Shown here: piece after piece, positions 1 through 9,389 of the stretch
Position numbering within the stretch: position 1 is the stretch's first letter
Layout of the letters: every line of letters begins with the position of its first letter
Position numbers and translations under genes: made by a program
Source: Planctomycetales bacterium 10988
Lineage (GTDB): Bacteria; Planctomycetota; Planctomycetia; Pirellulales; Pb10988
Reading direction: 5' to 3'
NCBI GenBank assembly: GCA_009664345.1
Contig: CP043547.1
Location: 4,864,709-4,928,708 of the forward strand
DNA: 64,000 nucleotides
The notes under the pieces: generated by a model
Database searches by the model: none
Told to the model about the DNA's origin: nothing
What the model saw: the letters and a program-made list of their open reading frames with translations, nothing else

Positions 1-650
1 CGAAGCGGCGTGCCTTGAAAATGTGCCGGTAGGAAACCTGCTCCCCAGTTCGCCGCCCCGCCTTGCGGAAAAGAAACTTCCGGTAAAACCACGAAGCCGG
101 GCAAGTTTTGATTCTCGGTGCCAAGGCCGTACGTCACCCAAGAGCCGATCCCCGGATCGCCGCCGAAACGATTGCCGGTGTTCATCTGATACATGGCGGT
201 CGGGTGATTGACCGAATCAACCTGCATCCCGCGATAAAAGCAAAGGTCATCCACGCAGTCGGCGAGATGTTCCCAGTTCGTCGAAATCGACGCTCCCGAT
301 TGGCCGGCTTTTCGGAACGAAAAAGGGCTTTGCACATAGTAGCGTTTGCCCGATTCCATGGCCGATTTCATTTCGCCATTGCGGACAAATTCCGAAAGGT
401 GCAGCTTCTCCAGTTTGGGCTTTGGGTCGAATGTGTCAATGTGTGAAGGACCGCCTTCCATCATCAGAAAGATACAATTCTTCGCTTTCGCCGGGATTTG
501 CTGCGGTTTTGCCGCGAGAGGACCGTCGGAATTTTGCTTCTTCTCGCTGGTCTCCGCCAAAAGTTGATCGGCCATCATCGCCGTAAAGGCCACACTGCCG
601 ATCGAGGCACCGAGGCTATATAAAAAACTTCGTCGAGTGGGATGAAACAT
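1..650 (-). CDS. DUF1501 family secreted protein (3' end outside window)
   Basis: The first 216 residues are visible; the gene runs off the left edge. The ATG at 650 has AAGGA about seven bases upstream. The N-terminus carries a twin-arginine-type signal (RRSFLYSLGAS), followed near residue 60 by LMMEGGPSHIDTFDPK, the hallmark opening of DUF1501 proteins, which have an alkaline-phosphatase/sulfatase-like fold and are probably periplasmic. It lies 132 nt downstream of the sulfatase stop on the same strand, so it is probably the last gene of the sigma-factor-led operon. DUF1501 genes usually sit beside DUF1549/DUF1553 cytochrome genes in planctomycetes, as here. The substrate is unknown. Confidence 0.9.
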   Translation of the reverse strand, partial: MFHPTRRSFLYSLGASIGSVAFTAMMADQLLAETSEKKQNSDGPLAAKPQQIPAKAKNCIFLMMEGGPSHIDTFDPKPKLEKLHLSEFVRNGEMKSAMESGKRYYVQSPFSFRKAGQSGASISTNWEHLADCVDDLCFYRGMQVDSVNHPTAMYQMNTGNRFGGDPGIGSWVTYGLGTENQNLPGFVVLPEVSFPQGGAANWGAGFLPAHFQGTPL

Positions 651-718
651 GCTCGTTCCTTTCCGTAGACTTTGGCTTGCCTGAGCAAGAAGCTAATCGT
701 TCAACTATTTTTATTCCT

Positions 719-758
719 AAAAAGTACTTTTGATATTCAAATCAAAAACCACTTTTTT
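719..758. repeat. Two A-tract/T-tract quasi-palindromes in sulfatase-DUF1501 spacer
   Basis: Two copies of the short motif that recurs in spacers of this window: AAAAAGTACTTTT at 719-731 and AAAAACCACTTTTTT at 744-758. They fill much of the gap between the two genes. Function unknown. Confidence 0.5.
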
Positions 759-782
759 ATTTTGGATTGACGAGATCGTCAG

Positions 783-2357
783 CTAGTTCTGTTTGCGTTT
801 GCGCGGTTGTGGTTGCGAATCAAAAAGTTTTGGATGAAATGGGAGTGTTTGTTGTAATTGCTCGCTGAGCCGAGCGAGGTCGTCGGCGTATTGTGGTTCC
901 TCAACGACATTGACCGTTTCCAACTTATCCACGCTTTGATCATTGGTATGATCGAATAATTCTCGTTCTTGGATCTTGCCGCCTCGGCCCAGCCATTCGG
1001 TATAGCGGAAGTGATCCGTCCGCACTGTTCGGCCATAGCGGCCACGGCGAAACATCTCGCTAAAGGCAGCTCTCTTCTGCCGGGCCGCAGGCTCTTCAAG
1101 TAGCTTGGCAAAGCTTTCGCCTTCTACCTGGGAGGGAATCGGCAATCCGGCGAGTTCGCAAAGGGAGGGATAGATGTCCAAAAATTCGGTGACTTGCGAG
1201 GTTTTGCGGCCGGGCTTTTTCAGACTCGGAGTCGAAACGATCAGCGGAGCCCTAGTCGAGATTTCGAAGTTGGCGTGTTTGTGCCCCCAGGAATTGTATT
1301 CTCCGACCTGATACCCATGGTCTCCCACAAAGATGACAATCGTATTTTCGGCATGGCCGGATTCCTTCAACGCAGCCAGCACGCGACCGGCCGAAGCATC
1401 GACATAGCTTGCACAAGCTAAGTACGCCTGAAGGTACTTTTGCAAGAATGCTTCATCGAGTGACTCGAATGGAGGCATTTCGTAGTAGCTTTTGACAATG
1501 CCTTGATTGACGGTCCACGGCGGCGAACCGGCAGGGACTTCGCGAAACTCCGGCAATTTCAACTTGCTCGGATCGTAAAGGTCCCAATATTTCTTCGGGG
1601 CATTGAACGGCAGATGCGGCCGCAGGAAGCCGACGGCCAAGAAGAACGGCTCCTTATTTCCCTTCCGCTCAAGCAAAAAATCCTCGGCCATTTTGGCCGT
1701 CTCGCCGTCTTGCATCATTTCATCCGGCACGTCGGAATCGTCCCAAGTTCGGCCTCGCGGCCAGTCGTGGGGATGGCTGAAGGTCTCGCCGCGGGCGATG
1801 GCTTCGTCGATGAGACGGTTTCGAATCTGATTTTGCTCCGGCCCCCAAACAGGCACGGTCGGCAGTTGCAACGGCTCACTCCACGAAAGCGGATCGTTTT
1901 CACTGCCCAGCATCGATTCGGCATAAATGTGAAAAATCTTGCCGAGGGCTTTGCTGTGATAGCCGTTTCGTTTGAAGTGCTGCGGTAGCGTCACGACGTC
2001 GGGGCGTTTCTCGCGAAGCTTCGTGCCGAAACCATGCAAGCCGGTCGTGTGAGGACGCAAGCTACTGAGCATCGAATTTCGCGACGGGCTACAGATCGCA
2101 CTTTGCACATAAGCATTTTCAAAGAGGAGGGCCTCTTCGGCAAAGGCATCGAGGTGCGGCGTTTTCACCACCGTGTCGCCATAGCAACCGAGTTGTGGCC
2201 GCAAGTCGTCCGACATTATCAGGAGGACATTCGGCCCGGCCTGCTCCTCGGCGGCCTGCCCCAACGTTCCAATACACAAGAGAACCGCGAGTCCAAGCCA
2301 TCCGGCAATCAAGCGTGCGGGTATCTTCAAAACTTTAATAGACATAAGCAAACTCAT
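783..2357 (-). CDS. Sulfatase, iduronate-2-sulfatase-like
   Basis: 524 residues with a hydrophobic signal segment (about 17-36), so probably exported. The fold opens with NVLLIMSDDLRPQLGCYG, whose two Asp bind the catalytic calcium, and C89-S-P-S-R93 is the C-x-P-S/T-R sulfatase signature whose Cys is oxidised to formylglycine. The later GDHGYQVGEYNSWGHKH carries further metal and sulfate ligands. The 'DDLRPQLGCYG' and 'CSPSRNSMLSSLRP' wording resembles iduronate-2-sulfatases. Its start overlaps the upstream cytochrome gene by 23 nt; Met5 at 2345 would cut this to 11 nt. Neither start has a clear ribosome site, so translational coupling is likely. It presumably desulfates a polysaccharide together with its operon partners; the substrate is unknown. 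Confidence 0.92.
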   Translation of the reverse strand: MSLLMSIKVLKIPARLIAGWLGLAVLLCIGTLGQAAEEQAGPNVLLIMSDDLRPQLGCYGDTVVKTPHLDAFAEEALLFENAYVQSAICSPSRNSMLSSLRPHTTGLHGFGTKLREKRPDVVTLPQHFKRNGYHSKALGKIFHIYAESMLGSENDPLSWSEPLQLPTVPVWGPEQNQIRNRLIDEAIARGETFSHPHDWPRGRTWDDSDVPDEMMQDGETAKMAEDFLLERKGNKEPFFLAVGFLRPHLPFNAPKKYWDLYDPSKLKLPEFREVPAGSPPWTVNQGIVKSYYEMPPFESLDEAFLQKYLQAYLACASYVDASAGRVLAALKESGHAENTIVIFVGDHGYQVGEYNSWGHKHANFEISTRAPLIVSTPSLKKPGRKTSQVTEFLDIYPSLCELAGLPIPSQVEGESFAKLLEEPAARQKRAAFSEMFRRGRYGRTVRTDHFRYTEWLGRGGKIQERELFDHTNDQSVDKLETVNVVEEPQYADDLARLSEQLQQTLPFHPKLFDSQPQPRKRKQN

Positions 2358-5259
2358 TTGAATTCATAAGAATAAGGCAAACTTCCGCGAGGCCACGCGT
2401 TTTGGGCGAGACTTCCGACGGCTGCAAATCCGGCGTAAAGACCTTCATCGCTTCGAGCGGTTCGGTGAAAACGAACTTTTCTCCGGTGTTTTCGTCAACG
2501 GCTTCCCGCACAATTTCATGTGGATAGACGGCAGGCTCAAGCTCGATCTCTCGATGCACGGCGGTCATCTTTTCCCAATGCTGAAGGCAGGCGTCGAGTT
2601 CCGTTTGGCTCGGCTTGCGCGAGAAGGCGAGTTGGAAAGCCGCCTCTATGGTTGTGGCGTCCACTCCGTCTTGGTCTGCTTTCCGATGCATTAAACGCTC
2701 GGCCATCGCCAAAGCCCGGCCGAAGGTCGCCTGCCCATTGAAAAGGGAAAAGACCTGCGGCGTGACGGTCGAAGTATCGCGGCGTTCGGTCGAGAGGTCC
2801 GGCGGCGGGGCATTGAAGACTTCGAAGAACGGATCGCGAAGCCCTCGTAATTTGAGGCAATAGATCGAGCGGCGATGGCGGTCCTCCGGCAAGATGGAAG
2901 GTTGCCATGCTTCCGCGAAAGTTCCCATCACCATCCGCGGTTGGAGGGCTGCTTCCATATTGATCTCCGGACGAACTGGGATGCCGCCGATTTCGAGGTT
3001 TAATTCCCCGGAAACGGCAAGCATTGTATCGCGAAGTTCCTCGGCCGTCAGTCGTCGCGGCATGAAGACGGCGAACGATTCAAGGTTGGGGTCGGCCTCG
3101 CTCAGATGACCGGGGAAGGGATGGAACGACGCGCGGCGATAGGCATCGCTCAGCATCATGACGCGGTGCATCGCTTTTACCGACCAGCCTTGCCGAACAA
3201 ATTCCGCCGCCAGCCAATCGAGCAATCGTGGATGCGTCGGCTTCTTTCCGGTGGCTCCAAAGTTATTCGGATTCCCGGCAATCGCCTTGCCGAAGTGTCC
3301 TTGCCAAATGCGATTGACCATCACTCGGGCGGTCAGCGGGTTCTCCGCAGAGGCAATCCAATCCGCCAACGCGGTCCGTCGTCCAGTGACAGGGGCATCC
3401 TCTTTGTTCGGGAAAAGCAAGAAATCTTCCCCCGGCAGAACATAATCCTCTTCGTATTCTGCATCCTCTTGGAAACTCGCGACCGCGCTGAGTAGGCCCG
3501 GCTCGACCGGCTCAGCAGGTGAAAAAGTATCCCCACCAGCCAAAATCGCAGAGGCTTCTAACTCTCCTCGCATACGATTTTTCGGCATACGCAGCGGAGC
3601 TTGGACATTCTTCAAATCCGGCGTATGCCCGGAATAGACGGAGAAAGCCACCGGCTCGTAGCGATCAAGCTGCCAACTCAGCCGCGCGAGGCCTTTGCGT
3701 GCTACTCGCTCCAGGCCGAAGGTCCTGCTATCAAAACCGATATGCCGACCGGGCACATGCTTCGCGGGATACTTCTTGTTTTGCATCAGCTTGCGGCGGG
3801 CACCGTCATACTGACCATTCGAGCTTTTCAGATACTTTTCAAAAAGCGATCCGTCGATGCCTTCCTCAAGGAACCATGCCCGGGCCGCTTCGATGCGAAT
3901 GTCGTTTAGTTCCGCGAGTTGCCGCCGATAATACTGTTTTCGCTCTAGCAACAAGTTCTTTTCTTCGAAGCTGGAAGTATTTTCTTCCGGCAAAAAGTCC
4001 GCAAATCGTTCGGTGAGTTGCGTCGTGGCAAACGCCGCTTGGATCGAATAGTAGTCGCGAGTCGGCACCGGATCGAATTTGTGATCATGGCACTTCGCAC
4101 ACTGTAACATATGTCCCAAGAAGACTTGTCCGATCGCATCGGTGGCATCATCCAGGAACCGCTGCCGGGCGACTTTGGCGACTTCCATCCCCGTCAATTC
4201 CCAAGGCCCCATGCGGAGAAAGCCCACCGCCACGAGGTTTTCGGGATCGGTCGGATCGATCTCATCGCCGGCAATCTGTTCGCGGACGAATTGATCATAA
4301 GGCTTATCCTCGTTGAACGATCTCACGACATAGTCACGATATCGCCAGGCACTGCCGCGTTCATAATCATTCGCAAAGCCCGAGGAATCCGCATAGCGAG
4401 TGACATCCAGCCAGTGCTGTCCCCACTTTTCTCCATAATGCGGCGAGGCCAACAACCGCTCTACAACTTTTGCAAAGGCGGATACCTCGTCATCGGAATC
4501 GTTCAAGAACTCTTCAACCTCGGCCGGGGTCGGAGGCAAGCCGGTCAAGTCAAAGGTCGCACGGCGAATCAACGTCAGCCGATCCGCGGACGGAGCCGGT
4601 TGAATGCCCAACTCGTTGAAACGTTCACCTAACAACACATCGATCGGGTTTTGAGAAGAATGCTTCTTCAACAACCCTGCTTCATCTCGCCAAAGAGGTT
4701 GGTAGGCCCAAAGGTTTGCCTCTTCGTAGCGACGCGTGGTCCAATCCGCATCGAGGCCGCCACTGGTGGCAACTCGCATTCCGCCTTCGGCATCCCACGT
4801 CTTTTCAAAAGCGCTTTTTATTTCTTCAAAACGTTCATCGCTCGGCCAGGGTGCCCCGACTTCGATCCAACGCCGTAAGCTGGCAAGCTGTTGTTCAGCA
4901 AGAGCATCGTTCTCCTTGGGAGGCATCGGCGACCAGTAGCTATCGCGAATCGAGGCTAAATAAAGGGGGCTTTCGTCGGGAACTCCTGGTACGAGCGAGG
5001 CCTCAGTGCTGTCTCCACCGACGATCGCTCCGGCCCGCGAAGTCAAATCAAGCCCGCCTTTGATCTCTTCTGGGTCACCACCATGACAAGCGAAGCACTT
5101 CGTTTTCAAGGTAGAAAAGACACTTTTTACGAAGATCAATTCGCCTTCGCTGGCAAGCATCTCGTCTTCGGTCGACTCTTCTGCTTGGGCGAAGGCTGGA
5201 GGGATGCCGAGCCCGACCACGATGAATAACCATAGGAATATGTGCCACTTGAGTTTCAT
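2335..5259 (-). CDS. Planctomycete cytochrome c/DUF1549/DUF1553 protein
   Basis: 974 residues with a signal peptide (about 1-25). The c-type heme site C55-F-A-C58-H59 belongs to the PSCyt1 domain. DUF1549 (PSCyt2) spans roughly 205-415 and contains RRATFDLTGLPPTPAEVEEF, SPHYGEKWGQHWLDVTRYAD and a second CAKCH heme-type motif. DUF1553 (PSD1) spans roughly 640-915, with RRTALADWIASAENPLTARV and the NRIWQGHFG segment. Such proteins are planctomycete/verrucomicrobial specialities commonly next to sulfatases and DUF1501 genes; an electron-transfer role in glycan breakdown is suspected but unproven. The start overlaps the FecR-LamG stop by ATGA, and the 3' end overlaps the sulfatase. Confidence 0.95.
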   Translation of the reverse strand: MKLKWHIFLWLFIVVGLGIPPAFAQAEESTEDEMLASEGELIFVKSVFSTLKTKCFACHGGDPEEIKGGLDLTSRAGAIVGGDSTEASLVPGVPDESPLYLASIRDSYWSPMPPKENDALAEQQLASLRRWIEVGAPWPSDERFEEIKSAFEKTWDAEGGMRVATSGGLDADWTTRRYEEANLWAYQPLWRDEAGLLKKHSSQNPIDVLLGERFNELGIQPAPSADRLTLIRRATFDLTGLPPTPAEVEEFLNDSDDEVSAFAKVVERLLASPHYGEKWGQHWLDVTRYADSSGFANDYERGSAWRYRDYVVRSFNEDKPYDQFVREQIAGDEIDPTDPENLVAVGFLRMGPWELTGMEVAKVARQRFLDDATDAIGQVFLGHMLQCAKCHDHKFDPVPTRDYYSIQAAFATTQLTERFADFLPEENTSSFEEKNLLLERKQYYRRQLAELNDIRIEAARAWFLEEGIDGSLFEKYLKSSNGQYDGARRKLMQNKKYPAKHVPGRHIGFDSRTFGLERVARKGLARLSWQLDRYEPVAFSVYSGHTPDLKNVQAPLRMPKNRMRGELEASAILAGGDTFSPAEPVEPGLLSAVASFQEDAEYEEDYVLPGEDFLLFPNKEDAPVTGRRTALADWIASAENPLTARVMVNRIWQGHFGKAIAGNPNNFGATGKKPTHPRLLDWLAAEFVRQGWSVKAMHRVMMLSDAYRRASFHPFPGHLSEADPNLESFAVFMPRRLTAEELRDTMLAVSGELNLEIGGIPVRPEINMEAALQPRMVMGTFAEAWQPSILPEDRHRRSIYCLKLRGLRDPFFEVFNAPPPDLSTERRDTSTVTPQVFSLFNGQATFGRALAMAERLMHRKADQDGVDATTIEAAFQLAFSRKPSQTELDACLQHWEKMTAVHREIELEPAVYPHEIVREAVDENTGEKFVFTEPLEAMKVFTPDLQPSEVSPKTRGLAEVCLILMNSNEFAYVY

Positions 5260-6860
5260 CGGCGTGGTTTCCCTTCTTCATAGAGCGTGCGAATTTCCTC
5301 TCCGCTGAGGGCTGTGCGATAGAACGAAAATTCATCGACCCGGCCATTCAAATTGCGGACAGGATAAAAGTTACGATTGCCTGGCAGCCCCCAGTTGCCG
5401 ATTTCGCCGGTCCCATAACGAATCGAGCAAGGGCGAAGCTTGGCGGGAACATACGCATCACCGACACGCTCGCCATTGACATATTGCAGAATACGGCCGG
5501 TCTTCACTTCAAAACTAGCAGCCAAATGAAACCACTGCCCGGCGCGATCAATTGTAAAAAACGGTTTTGAATAGTGCATCGAGTTGCGACGAACCCCAGG
5601 CTCTTGCTCACTGCGGACGGAAAACATGAGCGTCCCATCGTGAAAGATTTGCCAATGCGGCTCGCCATCACGCTCATAGCCATCGGTGAGATAGAGGGCA
5701 TTGTAGCGGCGATCCAACCCATCAAGCCGTACCCAACAAGCAAAGGTCAACGCGGGATATTCGCCTTGCAGCACGACTCGCACCCGGTCGCCGGGCCGTT
5801 TAAATTCAAGGGCCCCTTCATCGGTGAAACGCCCTGAAGCCGGTTTTGCCCCGACAATCCCGCCGTCACTGCCAAAGTCACCGACAAGGTTTTCGATCAA
5901 ATGTTCTTCATTCACACGAAACGAATAGAGGGCAATCAAGCGTTCGTCCTCAGCGGCACGCTGCTGGAGAGAGTCATTCCAAGAAAGCAAATCGGAACTG
6001 CGTTGCTGGGCAACTGCCTGTCGCAGGACCTGTTCACTGGGAAAGATCGATGGGTCTTTTTCCTTCTCAGAGATATTCGAACGATCGACCGCCGATTGAT
6101 TCCAAGACCGCGACTCACCTTGGGGGATACGTTGTCTTGCGGAGGTTGCAGTCGCCTCGGCAAGTTCGACTTCGCCATCAAACACATGCAGAAAGGAGGT
6201 TTGTTCTTTCGGATCGACGCTCAGGCCGAACTCTGTTCCTAAGTCAATCACGCGGCGGCCCGGCGTATGAAGTGTAAATCCCCGCCCTGCTGGCGAAACA
6301 CGAACGCGAATCTTTCCGCGAATCAGACGGGCTTCGCTGGGGGAAATCAATTCTATTTCCGCAGGCCCGGCCAGGGTCATGGCCACGCCGCTGAGAAAAT
6401 CGAGTCGCACCATCCCAGCATCAAATTGCAAATTTCCCGGCGGGATCAACTCCCCTTTGCTGGCCAGCGTCAAAGGCTCGACACCGTAAGATTCGACGAA
6501 GACCGCACAGCCACTGTCGATCGTGACTTCTTTCGCGACGACGGGAATTTCGGAAGTAGTAGGGAGCCAAGCCAGGGCCATGAGAAACGTTGCTGCCAAC
6601 GCTAAAAGCGAAAGAGGCCACATCCATCGCGAACCGGCCGTTGGTTGCACATTACTTATAGAAGAAGTTTTCTCAGGGGAAAGCTCGACCGGGGCCGCTT
6701 CAAGTTGTTCGCGGAGCGAGTCCTCTAATGCCGTCCAGTGTAGCAGGCGACGACGTGCCTCTGACTCTTTTCGCAGACGTTGCTCTAGCTCTTGACGATC
6801 CGTTTTCGATAAGCGGCCATCGAGCCAATCGGCGATTAGTTGATCGAGTTTCGCATTCAT
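5256..6860 (-). CDS. FecR-domain membrane protein with C-terminal LamG-like domain
   Basis: 534 residues. The cytoplasmic N-terminus (DQLIADWLDGRLSKTDRQEL) resembles anti-sigma/FecR regulator starts. One membrane helix lies near 80-98 (MWPLSLLALAATFLMALAWL). A FecR domain follows at about 115-230 (VRLDFLSGVAMTLAGPAEIE, TPGRRVIDLGTEFG), then a concanavalin-like LamG/laminin-G_3 domain at about 315-530 (VDEFSFYRTALSGEEIRTLY at the end). It is coupled by ATGA overlaps to the ECF sigma gene before it and the cytochrome gene after it. The layout suggests a sensor in which an outer carbohydrate-binding domain controls the sigma factor through the inner segment; that is inference. Confidence 0.88.
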   Translation of the reverse strand: MNAKLDQLIADWLDGRLSKTDRQELEQRLRKESEARRRLLHWTALEDSLREQLEAAPVELSPEKTSSISNVQPTAGSRWMWPLSLLALAATFLMALAWLPTTSEIPVVAKEVTIDSGCAVFVESYGVEPLTLASKGELIPPGNLQFDAGMVRLDFLSGVAMTLAGPAEIELISPSEARLIRGKIRVRVSPAGRGFTLHTPGRRVIDLGTEFGLSVDPKEQTSFLHVFDGEVELAEATATSARQRIPQGESRSWNQSAVDRSNISEKEKDPSIFPSEQVLRQAVAQQRSSDLLSWNDSLQQRAAEDERLIALYSFRVNEEHLIENLVGDFGSDGGIVGAKPASGRFTDEGALEFKRPGDRVRVVLQGEYPALTFACWVRLDGLDRRYNALYLTDGYERDGEPHWQIFHDGTLMFSVRSEQEPGVRRNSMHYSKPFFTIDRAGQWFHLAASFEVKTGRILQYVNGERVGDAYVPAKLRPCSIRYGTGEIGNWGLPGNRNFYPVRNLNGRVDEFSFYRTALSGEEIRTLYEEGKPRR

Positions 6861-7432
6861 CCGGCCGACTCCATGTGGAGGGTGCGTTCGATGCAGTCGA
6901 GCAAATCACGCCGCAACCGTTGCGACTGTTTATAGAGGGCCTCGATCGAGCGGTTCAGCCGCTGGGCGATCGTTTGCACGGGAGTTTCGTGAATATAGAG
7001 ATCACGCAGGAGTTGCCGCGATTTCTCCGGCAGACGCTGGAGGCATTGTTCCAAAGCATCGCCGCGTTCCGCCAGCGGTTGCATCTGAGAGGCATCGGCT
7101 TCGATCAGCTCCAAAACTTCCTCGGCGAATTGCCAACGCCGCGTGGCACGATTGCGAAGATACCGTCGCGTTTCAAAGCGGCCAATCGCCGCGATCCAGG
7201 CCACGAAATTCGAGCCGGGTTGAAAAGTATCGAATTTTCGCATCGCGACCAAACACGTTTCTTGCACAACGTCATCGACCTCATGCCAAGAGCCGAGCAT
7301 CGTGCGAAGGATCGCCCGGAGCGTCGATTCGTGCTGAAGATAAAGCCGCATGAACGCGGCATTGTCCGAAGGTGGCGGTGCGGAATCGCTGCCGTGCGGC
7401 GGCTCGTCAGCGGGGGGAAATTCCTGCATCAA
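6857..7432 (-). CDS. ECF RNA polymerase sigma factor, Rhodopirellula/Verrucomicrobium type
   Basis: 191 residues. Region 2 is at about 27-95 (LRAILRTMLGSWHEVDDVVQ, then FVAWIAAIGRFETRRYLR) and region 4 at about 128-180 (LPEKSRQLLRDLYIHETPVQ, SIEALYKQSQRLRRDL). The size and wording match the planctomycete-specific ECF group usually paired with a FecR-LamG protein. The stop overlaps the start of the FecR-LamG gene by ATGA, so both are co-translated. A GGAAC element at 7474-7478, 42-46 nt upstream on the coding strand, resembles an ECF -35 box and could mean autoregulation, but no convincing -10 was seen. Confidence 0.93.
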   Translation of the reverse strand: MMQEFPPADEPPHGSDSAPPPSDNAAFMRLYLQHESTLRAILRTMLGSWHEVDDVVQETCLVAMRKFDTFQPGSNFVAWIAAIGRFETRRYLRNRATRRWQFAEEVLELIEADASQMQPLAERGDALEQCLQRLPEKSRQLLRDLYIHETPVQTIAQRLNRSIEALYKQSQRLRRDLLDCIERTLHMESAG

Positions 7433-7653
7433 TCTAACTTACGCTTTTGTAGAGGCAAAAGTTCAGAGCGTACGTTCCTGCACTCAATGTAGAAGAGCAA
7501 CGGAAAACAAGCTCGAAACAGAATAAATCTCAAACAAGACCCAATTCGTGAGTAGAATCAGATCAAACAATCTTTACTTATTGATGACTGCCACGCCCAC
7601 GAATTGGACATCTTTTTTGAGATTTTTTGAGATCGAAGAAAATTTTACCTCTT
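7433..7653. other. Spacer between ECF operon and second sulfatase, with long inverted repeat
   Basis: No gene seen in 221 nt. It holds a 25/27-nt imperfect inverted repeat, 7526-7550 against 7598-7624, whose inner 10 bases (CCAATTCGTG / CACGAATTGG) are perfect, and a tandem TTTTTTGAGA at 7613-7632. Transcription from the sulfatase (minus strand) would read through it, so it may end or process that transcript. The presumed promoter of the sigma operon is also here. Confidence 0.55.
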
Positions 7654-9150
7654 TTAATTTTTCTTTCGATTCCTCTTTTGCTGCTTCGGATCGATCTTTT
7701 GCGGCATCTCGGCATCAACGGATTCGAGGTAGCTCATCAAAGACTCTTGCATGGATTCCGCGATTTCCGGACGTTCCTTCATTAAATCGTGGCCTTCCTC
7801 CGTGGGGTTCGCACGAACATCGAAGAGGGAGACCGACCGCGGTTTGCCATTCCGCAGCCAGTGGATAAACAATTTATATTGATCATTGCGGACCGCCGAA
7901 TAGAGGCGTTGCGGACGGTGAAAGAAAAGCATCCCCTGCGGCCGTTCGAAGGCATCGTCGCGGCCACGCAAAAGCGGCAAGAAGCTAACGCCGTCGACAT
8001 CTTGCGGAATCGCGGCCTTGTCGCCGCCGATCAAATCGTAAAAAGTCGGCAGAAAATCGTACCCGGCCACCGGAGTACGGGAGATCGAACCGGGCTGAAT
8101 GCCGGGGCCTCGGGCGATAAACGGCACGCGAATGCCCCCTTCATACAGACTATGCTTGGCACCCGTCAGCGGCAGATTGGTCGGAGCAAGTTCTTCATCC
8201 CCGCCCGGCACCGTGCCACGACCACCGTTGTCCGCAGTGAAGAAGATGTAAGTATTATCCGAAAGATTCATGGTTCGCACGGCATCAAGCAGAGCCCCGA
8301 CCCCGTTATCCAACTCTTCCATCATCGCCGCCCACGCCTGGGTGTACTGGCGATCGGGTTGGCCTTTCTTCTTGTACTTGGCTAACATTTTCTTCGTGGT
8401 CACGACCGAAAGATGCTGGGCGTAGTAACTCACCTGCACATAAAAAGGATGGTCCGCGTGGTGCGATTCCTTCATGAAGTCGATCGCGCGGCTGGTTACC
8501 GAGTTGGTAAGTTTGGGGTCTTCGTCAACAATATAGTGCGGGGGGCCGGTGTTGTGATTCTTATCACCGAAGGTTTTGGGCATGCCGCCGGTAATGTTAC
8601 CAGTTTCTCCATCACTGCTGTCGTACCCGCATTCCTCCGGCGTGGAGATCATTTGTTCGCCCCATTTGCCGAAGTGGGCACAGCGATAGTTGGGATTCGC
8701 ACTCTTGAGGGCTTTCGGAATCGTCCAGTGATCGGCAGGGACCCAATCGCTCTTGAACTCTCCGCCACTGCGAGCGGTCGTCGTTCCGCAAAGAATACAG
8801 CGTCGCGTCGGCGTGCAAAGCGGGGCCGGCGAATAGCCGCTGACAAACCGCATCCCTTCATCCGCCAAACGAGTCATATTTGGCGTTTCCAAGTAATCCG
8901 ATTGAGCCTCTTTCACCTTCGGGTCCATCGTTTTGGAAAGCTGGCTCCATCCCTGATCGTCGGTCAAGATCAAAATAATATTCGGAGACTCACCGGCTTG
9001 AACAATTGTCTGTTGGAAGGAATGCCCCGCAAGCACGATCAGACCAAGCATGGCGATCGGCATCGAACACTTACAAAAAACACTTTTTACATTTTGAGAA
9101 GCGAGCAACGCAAAGCCCTGACGTGTTGCCCGTTCGAGGAAGGAGAACAT
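7654..9150 (-). CDS. Sulfatase (arylsulfatase A-like)
   Basis: 498 residues. The ATG at 9150 has AAGGG seven bases upstream; a signal-type hydrophobic stretch is at about 30-50 (PIAMLGLIVLAG). NIILILTDDQGW supplies the metal Asp pair and C112-T-P-T-R116 is the formylglycine signature. FFTADNGGRGTVPGG and GAKHSLYEGGIRVPFIARGP are classic arylsulfatase active-site and core blocks. The N-terminus before the signal is about 28 residues longer than usual; Met30 at 9063 is an alternative. It stands alone, between the ECF operon and the oxidoreductase. The substrate is unknown; its location suggests sulfated polysaccharide use. Confidence 0.93.
   Translation of the reverse strand: MFSFLERATRQGFALLASQNVKSVFCKCSMPIAMLGLIVLAGHSFQQTIVQAGESPNIILILTDDQGWSQLSKTMDPKVKEAQSDYLETPNMTRLADEGMRFVSGYSPAPLCTPTRRCILCGTTTARSGGEFKSDWVPADHWTIPKALKSANPNYRCAHFGKWGEQMISTPEECGYDSSDGETGNITGGMPKTFGDKNHNTGPPHYIVDEDPKLTNSVTSRAIDFMKESHHADHPFYVQVSYYAQHLSVVTTKKMLAKYKKKGQPDRQYTQAWAAMMEELDNGVGALLDAVRTMNLSDNTYIFFTADNGGRGTVPGGDEELAPTNLPLTGAKHSLYEGGIRVPFIARGPGIQPGSISRTPVAGYDFLPTFYDLIGGDKAAIPQDVDGVSFLPLLRGRDDAFERPQGMLFFHRPQRLYSAVRNDQYKLFIHWLRNGKPRSVSLFDVRANPTEEGHDLMKERPEIAESMQESLMSYLESVDAEMPQKIDPKQQKRNRKKN
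9075..9088. repeat. A-tract/T-tract motif inside sulfatase 5' end
   Basis: AAAAAACACTTTTT, a perfect match to the recurrent spacer motif, here encoding part of the extended N-terminus (VKSVFCK) of the sulfatase. A shorter relative sits in the cytochrome gene at 5113-5125, also encoding VKSVFS. Confidence 0.45.
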
Positions 9151-9290
9151 AAATCGCCCTTTATGATGGGAAGGAAAGAAAACTTCAAAATCTGGTCTAT
9201 TGTCCTCGGAGATTTCCGCAAAGTCAATTGTTTAGCATTGAATCTGCATTCGCGTTTTCCACGACGATGAAGAGATGGACTTAACCCCGT

Positions 9291-9329
9291 AAAAAAACGG
9301 ATGAGCCATCCAGCAGAACGGCTCATCCG
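9291..9329 (-). terminator. Rho-independent terminator of the Gfo/Idh/MocA gene
   Basis: A perfect 10-bp stem (9298-9307 with 9320-9329, CGGATGAGCC) and 12-nt loop, followed on the minus strand by seven T (9291-9297). It lies 60 nt past the oxidoreductase stop. Two A/T-tract motifs (9330-9344 and 9354-9367) sit between the gene and the hairpin. Confidence 0.85.
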
Positions 9330-9389
9330 AAAAGTGCTTTTTTTATTCAATTCAAAAAGTAGCTTTTACTTTATTGAAAGTTAGAAAAT

